Shown: one piece after another, positions 27,072 to 36,248 of the stretch
Position numbering within the stretch: position 1 is the first letter of the stretch
Layout of the letters: every line of letters begins with the position of its first letter
From: an uncultured Alphaproteobacteria bacterium
GTDB taxonomy: Bacteria > Pseudomonadota > Alphaproteobacteria > RF32 > CAG-239
Direction: 5' to 3'
Length of the DNA: 64,000 bases
Assembly (NCBI GenBank): GCA_944393685.1
Contig: CALYAW010000002.1
Location: forward strand, 1-64,000
Position numbers and translations under genes: made by a program
Notes under the pieces: model-generated
Told to the model about the DNA's origin: nothing
What the model saw: only the letters and a program-made list of their open reading frames with translations
The model's database searches: none

Positions 27072-28871
27072 ATGTCTATCAGAATTCTGCCTTCAAACCT
27101 GGTTAATCAAATTGCCGCCGGAGAAGTTGTGGAGCGTCCGGCTTCGGTTGTTAAAGAATTGGTTGAAAATGCCATTGATGCCGGAGCAAAATCAATAGAA
27201 GTTCGATTAATCGACGGTGGAAAAGCTCTTATCTCGGTTACGGATGACGGCAAAGGAATGAGTGCCGACGAACTTCCTTTGGCGGTTGAAAGACATGCAA
27301 CTTCCAAATTACCTGATGATAATTTGTTTAATATCAATTTCTTCGGGTTTCGAGGAGAGGCTCTGCCTTCGATTGCCTCAGTTGCTCGATTGACGATTGT
27401 TAGTCGAACCAAAGAGGCTGATAGTGCTTGGAAAATTAATGTGGATGGAGGATGTAAATCTGAAGTTTGTCCTGCGGCTCATCCCAAAGGTACAAGAATC
27501 GAAGTTAGGGATTTGTTCTATGCAACACCGGCGCGGTTGAAATTCTTGAAAGCATCAAATAGCGAAACGGCTCAATGTGTTGATATTCTGAACAGAATTG
27601 CATTGGCAAATGCAGATGTCTCGTTTTATCTCTATGACGGTGATCGGAAAAAAGTTTCTTTGCCAGCGTGTAATGGTGATTTGTTTGAATCTCGGTTGGA
27701 GCGATTGGCCGCTGTTATGGGGCGTGATTTTGCTGGCAATTCAATTTTGATTAATGCAGAGCGGGAAGGGATAAAAATAACCGGCTATTCTTCTTTGCCA
27801 ACATTAAATAAAGCAAATTCCTTGTCTCAGTTCTTGTTTGTTAATAATCGCCCGGTACGTGATAAATTATTGTTGGGTGCTGTTAAAGGCGCTTATCAAG
27901 ATGTTTTGGCATCGGGAAGGTATCCTGTTTGTGCTTTGTTTATTGATGTGGCTCCAAAAGATGTTGATGTTAATGTGCATCCTACCAAAGCAGAAGTTCG
28001 TTTCTATGATGCAGCATCCGTTCGTTCTTTGTTGGTAGGGGCTATTCGAAACGGATTAAATCTTCATGCCAATCGTTCCTCTAATGTGTTGAACCTTTCT
28101 GAATTGGTTGCAGATCAAGTTCCTGATTTTTGTTCTTGTGAGGACAACAAGTTGGAAGAGGGTAAACCTAATTATGTTTACCAATCTAAACCCGGTTTCT
28201 TTTCTTCAAGGCAAGTTGTTTTGCCAGAATTGGAGCATAAATTATCGGTAAGGGTGGAACCTCAAGAAGATATATCATACGAAAATGTAGGAGAATTAGG
28301 TGTCGCTAAGGCGCAGTTTCATGATACTTATATTATCTCGCAGACGCAAGATAGTATTATTATTACCGATCAGCATGCGGCACATGAACGTATTGTGATG
28401 GAACGTTTAAAGGAAAGTTTGTATAAAAAATCCAAGCCAGCTTCACAAATCTTACTAATTCCGGAAGTAATTGATTTGGACGCGGTTGAAAAAAATCGTC
28501 TTTTAGCTGTGGCTTCCGAATTATCTAAATTTGGTCTTCTGTTGGAAGAATTTGGTACTACGGCAGTCATTGTTCGGGAGATACCGGCTTTGCTCGGTAA
28601 TTGTGATGTGCATGCCTTAATTCATGATATTGCAGAACAGATTGCAGAGTGGGGAACGGGTTTTGAGTTGGGTGAAAAGTTACATTTAATTTGCGCAACG
28701 ATTGCTTGTCATGGTTCGGTGCGGGCAGGGCGCAAGCTGAATATAGATGAAATGAATAAATTACTGCGTGATATGGAACATACTCCTCATTCAGGACAGT
28801 GTAATCACGGAAGACCGACGTATGTCAGACTGAAAATAAGCGATATCGCGCATTTATTTGATAGGAACTAA
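27072..28871 (+). CDS. mutL: DNA mismatch repair endonuclease MutL
   Basis: 599 residues. N-terminal GHKL ATPase: ELVENAIDAGA, DDGKGM and GFRGEALPSIA. The C-terminal domain holds the metal-binding endonuclease motif DQHAAHERIVME (from Asp433), matching DQHA-x2-E-x4-E, plus ACHGSVRAGRKL and GQCNHGRP. MutL therefore has its own nicking activity, as in organisms that lack MutH. The start abuts the pgi stop (TAAATG), and the ZIP transporter gene begins 1 nt after the mutL stop. Confidence 0.97.
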   Translation: MSIRILPSNLVNQIAAGEVVERPASVVKELVENAIDAGAKSIEVRLIDGGKALISVTDDGKGMSADELPLAVERHATSKLPDDNLFNINFFGFRGEALPSIASVARLTIVSRTKEADSAWKINVDGGCKSEVCPAAHPKGTRIEVRDLFYATPARLKFLKASNSETAQCVDILNRIALANADVSFYLYDGDRKKVSLPACNGDLFESRLERLAAVMGRDFAGNSILINAEREGIKITGYSSLPTLNKANSLSQFLFVNNRPVRDKLLLGAVKGAYQDVLASGRYPVCALFIDVAPKDVDVNVHPTKAEVRFYDAASVRSLLVGAIRNGLNLHANRSSNVLNLSELVADQVPDFCSCEDNKLEEGKPNYVYQSKPGFFSSRQVVLPELEHKLSVRVEPQEDISYENVGELGVAKAQFHDTYIISQTQDSIIITDQHAAHERIVMERLKESLYKKSKPASQILLIPEVIDLDAVEKNRLLAVASELSKFGLLLEEFGTTAVIVREIPALLGNCDVHALIHDIAEQIAEWGTGFELGEKLHLICATIACHGSVRAGRKLNIDEMNKLLRDMEHTPHSGQCNHGRPTYVRLKISDIAHLFDRN

Positions 28872-28872
28872 A

Positions 28873-29652
28873 ATGTTTAATAGTGTATTTGTGCAAGGAT
28901 TTTGTGCCGCTTTAGGCGCTGGTTTGGTGACAGGGTTGGGCGGTTTTTTAATCTTTGTGAAAAAAAGGTATTTAAAGTCAGAAATTAATCAGCTTTTGAA
29001 TTTGGCTGCAGGTGTCATGTTAGCGGCTTCGTTTTTTTCGCTTTTGGTGCCTTCGATGGAAGAGATAACCCATGAGATTGTTGATACATATAAAGCAGCT
29101 GCAAGTTATATTGTTGCTGTGTTTATGGGGGTTTTGTTGGTTTGGATTCTTAATTTGACGTTGCCCCATGAACATAACGCAATGGGGCATCACGGACCGC
29201 ATTTTGATTTGAAAAAAGCCTGGCTCTTCATTATTGCTATAACCTTACATAAATTGCCGGAAGGTTTAGCTGTCGGGGTGGCTTATGGGGCTGAAAATAT
29301 CTTTAGCCCGATTTCTTTGGTGATTGGGATTGCCGCTCATAATATTCCAGAGGGGCTTACCATTGCGATTTCTTTGGTAGCCGCGGGAAATTCCAGATTG
29401 AAAGCGGCAATGACCGCTTTTGTAATCGGACTTGTTCAACCTCTTGGAGCTATTATAGGCTTGTTTTTGATGGATATTAGCTTTAATATTATTCCTTATG
29501 GAATGGCTTTGGCCGGTGGTACTTTGTTGTTTGTGGTCATTAATGAAATTTTACCGGAAACATATGGAAATAAAGAAACAAATCGTTCTGCGGCTGCCGT
29601 ATTCTTGGGTTTTATCTCAATGACATATTTGACGATGGTTTTGGGAGACTAG
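28873..29652 (+). CDS. ZIP-family divalent metal transporter (ZupT-like)
   Basis: 259 residues with about eight hydrophobic helices. Helix 4 carries HKLPEGLAVGVAYG and helix 5 HNIPEGLTIAISL, the paired metal-site motifs of ZIP transporters. A histidine-rich loop (HEHNAMGHHGPH) lies between the third and fourth helices. ZIP proteins bring Zn2+, Fe2+ or Mn2+ into the cytoplasm; the specific metal cannot be told. The ATG at 28873 has AGGA 5 nt upstream; a TTG at 28858 lies inside mutL. Confidence 0.92.
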   Translation: MFNSVFVQGFCAALGAGLVTGLGGFLIFVKKRYLKSEINQLLNLAAGVMLAASFFSLLVPSMEEITHEIVDTYKAAASYIVAVFMGVLLVWILNLTLPHEHNAMGHHGPHFDLKKAWLFIIAITLHKLPEGLAVGVAYGAENIFSPISLVIGIAAHNIPEGLTIAISLVAAGNSRLKAAMTAFVIGLVQPLGAIIGLFLMDISFNIIPYGMALAGGTLLFVVINEILPETYGNKETNRSAAAVFLGFISMTYLTMVLGD

Positions 29653-29747
29653 TTCCAAACTTTAATTGATATGGTTTTATGATAAAATTTGAAAAAAATT
29701 ATTGACGTTCCAAGAAACATAATATACATATACTCAAGTACCACGAT

Positions 29748-29835
29748 GGAGAGTTGGCAGAGTGGTAATGCAGCGGATTGCTAATCCGTCATCGTGAATA
29801 GCGATGCACAGGTTCGAGTCCTGTACTCTCCGCCA
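29748..29835 (+). tRNA. tRNA-Ser (GCT)
   Basis: 88 nt with encoded CCA. Acceptor stem GGAGAGT / ACTCTCC, anticodon loop TTGCTAA giving GCT, long class II variable arm (CATCG...CGATG) and GGTTCGAGTCC in the T arm. TTGACG at 29702 may be its -35 box. Confidence 0.97.
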
Positions 29836-29839
29836 TAAG

Positions 29840-29864
29840 AAGCCGCCTTTAAAAGGCGGCTTTT
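29840..29864 (+). terminator. tRNA-Ser terminator
   Basis: Near-perfect stem AAGCCGCCTT / AAGGCGGCTT followed by TTTTG, five bases after the tRNA CCA. It marks the left border of the IbrAB island. Confidence 0.85.
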
Positions 29865-29917
29865 GTGTTGAAAATAGGTGACAAGTATTTTTTTGCCAGA
29901 TAGATTTTTAATGTTAT

Positions 29918-31192
29918 ATGTCTTCGTGGCCAAAAAATATGATAGATATACGAGAAACGTATGAGAGATTTGACCGACAACAATCCGGTGTAATTTTTGT
30001 TAAGAATGATCGGAAAAGGTTGAGGATGGCATTTGCTTTGGCTCAACATTGCGTTGAAAAATGGGATTATATTGTTTGGATTGCTCCAACGGCTTTGTTA
30101 AAGGTAAAAAACTATATTAATTTAATTAATGACTATGCAGAACATATTGCGGTTAAGATATTTTTCTTTTCTCAAGAAAATATATCCGCAAATGATTGGC
30201 ATTATTTGAAATTATATAATTTGGCAAATAAATATAAAATCTTTTGTGTCGTTGATGATGCAATTAATATAAAAAATCTTTCTTCCGCCTTGACAAAAAG
30301 ATTGCAGTCTATGCGTCATAAGTTTGAATATCGCTTGCTCTTGTCTAAACATCCATTAACAACAAGTCTTAAGGATATATATGGACAGATGACATTTTTG
30401 GATCCTTTGGTGTTTAATATGACTGGAACACAATTTTTGCATAATTATATGCCTCAATTTATTTCTGAATATGATATGATAAAGCGTTGGTCCATATCGC
30501 CATCTGAAAAAAAAGTTGTGGAGCTTATACAGCCTTATATTTTGGCGTGTGATTTGAGCGAATGCTTGTCTGTTAAATATCGTGAATATTGGTTTGAGCT
30601 AACTAAAAAAGAAAAAGTGTCTTATCAGCAAGAAAAAGAAAAACTTTTGAAAAAAATTGTTCATGGCGGCTATTTATCCGTCGCACAGCAATTTCAATAT
30701 TATTATACGTTATGCTATAAAAAAATTATAGCACTACGGCAGATATTGTCGGATATCTCCAGAAGAGGAGAAAAAGTCATTATTTATCTTAAATATAGCG
30801 GTGAGATTATCTTTTTGGAAGAAACAGGTGCTCTTGACGGTTATCAGTATGTTGTTATGACCGGAAATTCAAATAAAAATCGAGCTTCTTTATTATTTGA
30901 GGTTGATTATGATGTGATGATATGCACATATAAAGTTAAAATTCCGCGCCTAAACTTGCATGAATGTACAAATTTGATATACTTTACGCAGACGTTCGAT
31001 TATAAAGATAAATTGTATATTCTTTCTAAAATAAACGGGAATAAAAAAATAAAAATTTATGATTTTTGGGTTAATACTAGGCTTGAGAATTTGATAAAGT
31101 ATAATTTAACCCGTAAGCGGAAACTCTTAGAAAACGTATGTGGAATAATTGCATCTCACGAGGTGGTGGTTCATGAAAATTTATCAAGATAA
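29918..31192 (+). CDS. Degenerate SNF2-like helicase-fold protein
   Basis: 424 residues. The body resembles a compact SNF2/DEAD helicase pair of RecA-like domains: VWIAPTALLKVKNY (motif Ia position), FCVVDDAINIKN (Walker B position), RLLLSKHPLTTSLKDIYGQM then FLDP (motif III position, normally L.GTPL.N...DLY), and a second domain starting near GEKVIIYLKYSGEI. The key residues are altered: where Walker A should be stands NDRKRLRMAF, DEx(H) is DDAI, GTP is KHP, and no Q..R..R motif VI is seen. ATP hydrolysis is therefore doubtful. No clear ribosome-binding site; the ATG at 29939 is an alternative start. The 3' end overlaps ibrA by 20 nt, so the two are coupled. Confidence 0.65.
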   Translation: MSSWPKNMIDIRETYERFDRQQSGVIFVKNDRKRLRMAFALAQHCVEKWDYIVWIAPTALLKVKNYINLINDYAEHIAVKIFFFSQENISANDWHYLKLYNLANKYKIFCVVDDAINIKNLSSALTKRLQSMRHKFEYRLLLSKHPLTTSLKDIYGQMTFLDPLVFNMTGTQFLHNYMPQFISEYDMIKRWSISPSEKKVVELIQPYILACDLSECLSVKYREYWFELTKKEKVSYQQEKEKLLKKIVHGGYLSVAQQFQYYYTLCYKKIIALRQILSDISRRGEKVIIYLKYSGEIIFLEETGALDGYQYVVMTGNSNKNRASLLFEVDYDVMICTYKVKIPRLNLHECTNLIYFTQTFDYKDKLYILSKINGNKKIKIYDFWVNTRLENLIKYNLTRKRKLLENVCGIIASHEVVVHENLSR

Positions 31193-32474
31193 AAATGTAT
31201 ATGAGGCTGTGCAAGAACGTCTGAATTTTATATTTGAAAATTTTGATAATATTTATGTTTCTTTTTCAGGTGGAAAAGATAGCGGTTTGTTGTTGAATAT
31301 GGTGTTAGATTATAAAAGGAAGCATAATATTGAAAAAAAAATCGGAGTGTTTCATCAAGATTTTGAAGCTCAATATGAATTGACAACCGAATATGTTACA
31401 AAAATGTATGATGATAATATTGATGATATAGAGCCTTATTGGGTGTGCTTGCCGATGGGGTCTCGCTGTGCCGTTAGTAATTATCAGATGTATTGGTATC
31501 CTTGGGATGATAAAAAAGAAGATTTGTGGGTTCGAAAGATGCCTGATCGTCCGTATATTATTAATTTGAAAAATAATCCTTTTGATTTTTATCGTTATAA
31601 AATGGCGCAAGAGGATCTTTATGCCGAATTTGCCAAATGGTATGGAAGAACTCATCAAGGGACATCGGTTTGTTTGGTGGGGATAAGGGCTGACGAATCT
31701 ATTAATCGTTATCGCGCTTATGCTAATGTGCGTAAAAATTTGATGAAAAGTTCTCAATGGACGACAAAAATCAGTGATCGTATGTATAATGCCTATCCAT
31801 TGTATGATTGGGCGACAAAAGATGTTTGGATTGCCAATGCAAAAGAAAATTATGAGTATAATAAAATTTATGATTTATACTATAGAGCGGGAGTTCCTAT
31901 CAGTCAGATGCGTGTGTCCAGTCCATATCATGAGAATGCTAAGGAAAGTTTGAATTTATATCGGGTTCTGGAACCGGCAACATGGGTTAAAGTTGTTTCT
32001 CGTGTGAATGGGGCAAATTTTGCAGCCATGTATGGTAATAGCAAACTTATGGGGGTGGGGCGAATAACATTACCAGAAGGCTATACTTGGCGTCGTTATG
32101 TTAAATTTTTGTTGGCGACATTACCAGAGGGAATCAGAAAAAATTATATTCAAAAGTTTAAAACTTCTATTCGGTTTTGGTGGAAAAAAGGAGGGGTTGT
32201 TAATGATGAAGCTCTCAAAGAATTAGAAGATTGCGATTATAATATTCGTCGCAACGGTAAAAGTAATTATAAATCGACCAAAGAGAGAGTTGTTTTTTTG
32301 GGTACACCGGATGATACGGATGATATTAAATCAAGTATTGATATCCCATCTTGGAAAAGAATGGCTGTGTGTATTTTAAAAAATGATCATTTGTGTAAGC
32401 ATATGGGATTTGCTCAGACAAAAAGTCAGACTAGACGAGAAAAAGAATTGTTAGAAAAATATAAAAACTTATGA
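31173..32474 (+). CDS. ibrA: IbrA-like PAPS-reductase-family protein (DUF3440)
   Basis: 434 residues. The PP-loop SGGKDS is at 32-37, followed by a segment with IGVFHQDFEAQY and GIRADESINRYRA, typical of phosphoadenosine-phosphosulfate reductase-like N-type ATP pyrophosphatases. The C-terminal half matches the DUF3440 extension of IbrA, first described in E. coli as a regulator of immunoglobulin-binding proteins, and common on mobile elements together with IbrB. The biochemical reaction is unknown; the fold normally adenylates a substrate. GAGGTGG precedes the ATG at 31173. It lies between the SNF2-like gene (overlap) and ibrB (9 nt gap). Confidence 0.85.
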   Translation: MKIYQDKNVYEAVQERLNFIFENFDNIYVSFSGGKDSGLLLNMVLDYKRKHNIEKKIGVFHQDFEAQYELTTEYVTKMYDDNIDDIEPYWVCLPMGSRCAVSNYQMYWYPWDDKKEDLWVRKMPDRPYIINLKNNPFDFYRYKMAQEDLYAEFAKWYGRTHQGTSVCLVGIRADESINRYRAYANVRKNLMKSSQWTTKISDRMYNAYPLYDWATKDVWIANAKENYEYNKIYDLYYRAGVPISQMRVSSPYHENAKESLNLYRVLEPATWVKVVSRVNGANFAAMYGNSKLMGVGRITLPEGYTWRRYVKFLLATLPEGIRKNYIQKFKTSIRFWWKKGGVVNDEALKELEDCDYNIRRNGKSNYKSTKERVVFLGTPDDTDDIKSSIDIPSWKRMAVCILKNDHLCKHMGFAQTKSQTRREKELLEKYKNL

Positions 32475-32483
32475 GGAAAAAGT

Positions 32484-32999
32484 ATGAAAGAATTTGTTAG
32501 TCCTGTTTATAATGTGATTGCCGTTCCTTTGGAAAAAGTACAGGCTAATGATTATAACCCTAATCATGTGGCTCCTCCGGAAATGAAGTTGTTGGAGCTT
32601 TCTATTTGGGAAGACGGTTTTACTCAACCGGTTGTTTGTTATTATGATAAAGATGCCGATAGGTATATTATAGTGGATGGATTCCATCGCTATACAATAA
32701 TGAAAACAAGTGAGCGGATATATCGACGTGAAAATGGAAAATTGCCAATTGTCGTGATAGAAAAAGAACTGGGAGAACGTATTGCTTCGACCATCCGTCA
32801 TAATCGGGCACGGGGAAGCCATAGTGTCGACCTTATGAGTAATATTGTGGCTGAATTACTGGAACTTGGAAAAAGTGATAGTTGGATTTGTAAAAACATC
32901 GGAATGTCTGCTGATGAGTTGTTGCGCTTGAAACAAGTTACCGGTTTGGCTGCTTTATTTAAAGATGAGGAGTATTCGCGCAGCTGGGAAGTCAAATAA
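32484..32999 (+). CDS. ibrB: IbrB-like ParB/sulfiredoxin-fold protein
   Basis: 171 residues. The N-terminal ParB/Srx-like domain reads VPLEKVQANDYNPN, then EDGFTQPVV and IIVDGFHRY (Asp65 to Arg69), the GxxR-type nucleotide-binding box, followed by RHNRARGSHS and a helical C-terminus that resembles a helix-turn-helix (about 110-160). IbrB pairs with IbrA in all described cases. ParB/Srx folds bind CTP or ATP. GAGG lies 6 nt or so before the ATG. It is the last gene of the three-gene accessory unit; no clear terminator follows. Confidence 0.85.
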   Translation: MKEFVSPVYNVIAVPLEKVQANDYNPNHVAPPEMKLLELSIWEDGFTQPVVCYYDKDADRYIIVDGFHRYTIMKTSERIYRRENGKLPIVVIEKELGERIASTIRHNRARGSHSVDLMSNIVAELLELGKSDSWICKNIGMSADELLRLKQVTGLAALFKDEEYSRSWEVK

Positions 33000-33081
33000 T
33001 TTCAAAATCATCTCTTTAATAATTCTATTTTGGTAATTATATCTCGCAGTGAATGTTATGTTATCGGATAAGGAGAAGTTT

Positions 33082-34008
33082 ATGAAGCATATAGGGTTGA
33101 ATACCGAAGCTCAGATGCCGATTATTGGTTTGGGAACGTGGCAGGCTGCTCCGGGAGAAGTTTATCAGGCTGTTCGTTGGGCTATAAAGTTGGGATATAC
33201 CAGTATAGATTGTGCAGCGATTTATGGTAATGAAGTTGAAGTAGGGCAGGCTTTACATGATGCTGTTTGGGAAGGAGACATTAAACGAGAGCAATTGTTT
33301 GTTACCTCCAAATTATGGAATGATTCTCATTTGATAGAAGATGTTCGACCTGCTTTGGAAAAGACTCTAAGAGATTTGCAACTTGAATATTTGGATTTGT
33401 ATTTGATGCATTGGCCGGTTGCTCAGCAAAAGGGTACAGCCATTCCTCAAAAACCACAAGATTGGCTTTCGCTTGAAGAAATTCCTCTTGAAGTTACTTG
33501 GGCAGAAATGGAAAAAGCTTATCATGATGGTTTGGTCAAAGCCATCGGAGTTTCAAATTTTAGTCAAACCAAATTGGCTCAGTTGATGGAAAAAACTGAA
33601 ATCGTTCCAGCCGTTAATCAGATTGAGAATCATCCGTTGTTACAACAACAAGAATTAGTTGATTATTGTCAGAAAAATGGTATTGCCGTTACGGCTTATT
33701 CTCCTTTGGGTTCCGCTCATAGTAATGAAAAAGACAGTTTGCTTAATAATGAAGTAATTAGAAGTACCGCACAACGATTAAATATAACTCCCGCACAACT
33801 TGTCTTGGCATGGCAGATGCAACGCGGTGTAGCTGTTATTCCCAAATCGGTTCATGAAGATAGACTGCGTGAAAATTTTGCAGCACAAGCTGTAACTTTA
33901 GATGAAGCCGATATAATAGCATTAAATGCTCTGGACAAAGGTATTAGATTTATTGGGGGAGATGTCTTTGTAAATCCTCAAGCCGGATATGCTAATATGT
34001 GGAATTAG
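33082..34008 (+). CDS. Aldo/keto reductase
   Basis: 308 residues, AKR fold. The catalytic tetrad is complete: Asp43 and Tyr48 in IDCAAIYGNE, Lys77 in TSKLWN and His110 in LMHWP. The NADPH-binding end carries VAVIPKSVHEDRLREN. It reduces aldehydes or ketones with NAD(P)H in the cytoplasm; sequence alone does not give the substrate. AAGGAG sits 6 nt or so before the ATG at 33082, making the ATG at 33049 unlikely. It converges on the lpxK operon with only 9 nt between stops. Confidence 0.93.
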   Translation: MKHIGLNTEAQMPIIGLGTWQAAPGEVYQAVRWAIKLGYTSIDCAAIYGNEVEVGQALHDAVWEGDIKREQLFVTSKLWNDSHLIEDVRPALEKTLRDLQLEYLDLYLMHWPVAQQKGTAIPQKPQDWLSLEEIPLEVTWAEMEKAYHDGLVKAIGVSNFSQTKLAQLMEKTEIVPAVNQIENHPLLQQQELVDYCQKNGIAVTAYSPLGSAHSNEKDSLLNNEVIRSTAQRLNITPAQLVLAWQMQRGVAVIPKSVHEDRLRENFAAQAVTLDEADIIALNALDKGIRFIGGDVFVNPQAGYANMWN

Positions 34009-34017
34009 ATATGGAAA

Positions 34018-34971
34018 CTACATATTCTTTAATAAAAAATCAGTCAGTTTGTCTGGATCTTTCCATGTGATATTTATTTCAAGGACTTTGAAATATTGGC
34101 GCATATGTGAAGGAATTTTAACAAAATCTTTGGACGTCGTATAGATGTCCGCATTTGCTTTTTTGGCTTCTGCCATTATATTGAGTAATTCTTCTTCCTT
34201 GTAAAAATGGTGATCAGGAAAATCGACTGTTTTGACAAGATCAAATCCGCATTCTTTGAGAGATTTATAGAATTTTTGCGGACGTCCGATACCAGCAAAG
34301 GCAAAAACTTGATTTTTTTCTTGTTCTTTAGGCGGTTGCGGTGCAATTTGAGCATGAAAGACAGGAAGCGTGAATGAAGAAGAAAGGTTATATTTATCTT
34401 CGCCGACAATTATAATAGCTTGTGCTCGTTTGAGCGCAAGATATTTGAATTCACGCAGCGGTCCGGCAGGAATGCAGAAATTATTGCCAAAACCATATTC
34501 TCCATCAATTACGATGAAAGAAACATCTTTATGCAAAGAAGGGTTTTGAAAACCATCATCCATAATTATGGTGTCCGCTCCGAGAGATATTGCTTTTTGT
34601 GCGCCCATATAGCGTTGATGATTAACGATAACGGGGGCTTGGCGAGCTAATAACAGCGGTTCATCGCCGGTTTGCAATGCTGTATGTTGCTCTGGATTTA
34701 CCTGAATATTTTGTAGTTTTCCACCATAACCTCTGGTAACAAAAAACGGATGTCGGCCATGGTCTTGAAGTATTTTGGCCAAAGATACTGAAATGGGGGT
34801 TTTTCCTGTTCCTCCGGCTGTGAGATTGCCAACACAAATAACTTTTGCTGAAACTTTTTGTGTTTTACCGATGAATAAACGGATTGCTGTTGCCAGAGCA
34901 TATAGCCAGCCAAAAGGGCACAGTACAAAAGATAAAATGTTTTTGTTTTTCCAATGTGTTGGAGTTCTCAT
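34018..34971 (-). CDS. lpxK: Tetraacyldisaccharide 4'-kinase
   Basis: 317 residues. An N-terminal membrane-associated helix (FVLCPFGWLYALATAI) precedes the P-loop GNLTAGGTGKTP (49-60), then FVTRGYGG, GDEPLLLA and the DDGFQNP segment typical of LpxK. It phosphorylates the 4' position of the lipid A disaccharide on the inner face of the inner membrane. It starts directly after the waaA stop and is the last gene of a minus-strand envelope operon. Confidence 0.96.
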   Translation of the reverse strand: MRTPTHWKNKNILSFVLCPFGWLYALATAIRLFIGKTQKVSAKVICVGNLTAGGTGKTPISVSLAKILQDHGRHPFFVTRGYGGKLQNIQVNPEQHTALQTGDEPLLLARQAPVIVNHQRYMGAQKAISLGADTIIMDDGFQNPSLHKDVSFIVIDGEYGFGNNFCIPAGPLREFKYLALKRAQAIIIVGEDKYNLSSSFTLPVFHAQIAPQPPKEQEKNQVFAFAGIGRPQKFYKSLKECGFDLVKTVDFPDHHFYKEEELLNIMAEAKKANADIYTTSKDFVKIPSHMRQYFKVLEINITWKDPDKLTDFLLKNM

Positions 34972-36231
34972 TTAAATAAAACCTTTAACTTTATCCATGA
35001 TTCCTTCTAATACTTTAGCTTCGCTGGTTGCCCAATTGTATGCAAGCGAACGTTTGGCATCCAAAAGTTCTTTGTTTTCAAAAAGTTGTGTTATCATATC
35101 CTGCAGTTCTTCGGTATCTGTAATTTGAATAATTGCATCTGCTTTTTTTGCTCGGTTCATTGCGTCAGTAAAATTATGCATGTGCGGACCGACAATAACC
35201 GCATCACGTACACGAGAGGGTTCCATAAAATTCTGTCCTCCGTGTGGAATGAGCGAACCTCCTATAAAAACTATGTTGATAACATCGTACCAAATGCCCA
35301 TTTCTCCAATGGTGTCTGCAATGTAGACATCTGTTTGCGGTGTTATCTTCTCATTTCTGGAGCGCAAGGCTGTTTTTAATTCTAGGTTGTTTATTTTTTT
35401 CTGTATATCTTCGCCTCTTTGCGGATGCCGTGGCGCAATAACCGTTAGTAAATTCGGAAATTTTTCTTTTAATCTTTTGTGGATTTTTGCAATACGAACC
35501 TCTTCATCATCGTGTGTTGCAGAAGCAAGCCAGATACGCCTGTTTTGTGTTTGAGATACAAATTCTTCTCGTTTGACTTCGTCAATAGGAAGGGGGAGCC
35601 CCGCATACTTTAGATTGCCTAAACAAATACTGTTTGCCGCACCCAAAACACGCAGACGATATGCATCTTCTTCTGACTGTCCTAGACATAATGTAAAACA
35701 ACTTAACAGTTCTTTACATATGAAATCAAATTGTTGCCACCGCTTAAAAGATTTGTTGGAAATGCGACCGTTAATTAAAATCAACGGGATATTTTTACGT
35801 TTTATGCTAGACAACATTGCCGGCCATAGTTCTGATTCAAACCAGAGCGCAACATCAGGGTGCCAGTGCTTGACGAAACGTGTCGTAAAAATAGGATTGT
35901 CGATAGGGATAAATTGATGAAAAGCACGTTCAGGCAAGCGTTTTTGCATGACATCGGCGGAGGTGACTGTACCGGTAGTAACCATTACGTGAGCATCTGG
36001 GTAGCTGTCAAGAATACGTTGAATCAGCGGCAACATAGAGACAGATTCTCCGACGGAAGCGCCATGTAACCAAATGAGTTTACCTTCCGGACGCTTCATT
36101 GTGGGACGTCCGACGCGTTCGTTAAATCTTTTTACATCTTCTTTGCCATTTTCTTTGCGCTTGTTGATGTATCTTTTGATAACAAGCGGGTAGAGAATCG
36201 TAATGAGTGCATTGTATATTTTAATAAACAT
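34972..36231 (-). CDS. waaA: 3-deoxy-D-manno-octulosonic acid transferase
   Basis: 419 residues. One N-terminal membrane helix, then IWLHGASVGESVSMLPLI, the family signature with the catalytic Glu, VTTGTVTSADVM, ALWFESELWPAML, and a C-terminal GT-B donor domain with ASATHDDEE, APRHPQRG and FIGGSLIPHGGQN. WaaA (KdtA) adds one or more Kdo residues to lipid IVA. It sits between the DUF374 acyltransferase gene and lpxK, a common alphaproteobacterial order, so lipid A-Kdo assembly is encoded together. Confidence 0.96.
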   Translation of the reverse strand: MFIKIYNALITILYPLVIKRYINKRKENGKEDVKRFNERVGRPTMKRPEGKLIWLHGASVGESVSMLPLIQRILDSYPDAHVMVTTGTVTSADVMQKRLPERAFHQFIPIDNPIFTTRFVKHWHPDVALWFESELWPAMLSSIKRKNIPLILINGRISNKSFKRWQQFDFICKELLSCFTLCLGQSEEDAYRLRVLGAANSICLGNLKYAGLPLPIDEVKREEFVSQTQNRRIWLASATHDDEEVRIAKIHKRLKEKFPNLLTVIAPRHPQRGEDIQKKINNLELKTALRSRNEKITPQTDVYIADTIGEMGIWYDVINIVFIGGSLIPHGGQNFMEPSRVRDAVIVGPHMHNFTDAMNRAKKADAIIQITDTEELQDMITQLFENKELLDAKRSLAYNWATSEAKVLEGIMDKVKGFI

Positions 36232-36248
36232 GAAGCGTCCTTAATTTA

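Noticed and set aside
29748..33081. Integrative element with tRNA-Ser attachment repeats
   Set aside because: No integrase and no copy of the tRNA-Ser 3' end was seen near the right border of the IbrAB island, so attL/attR cannot be claimed.
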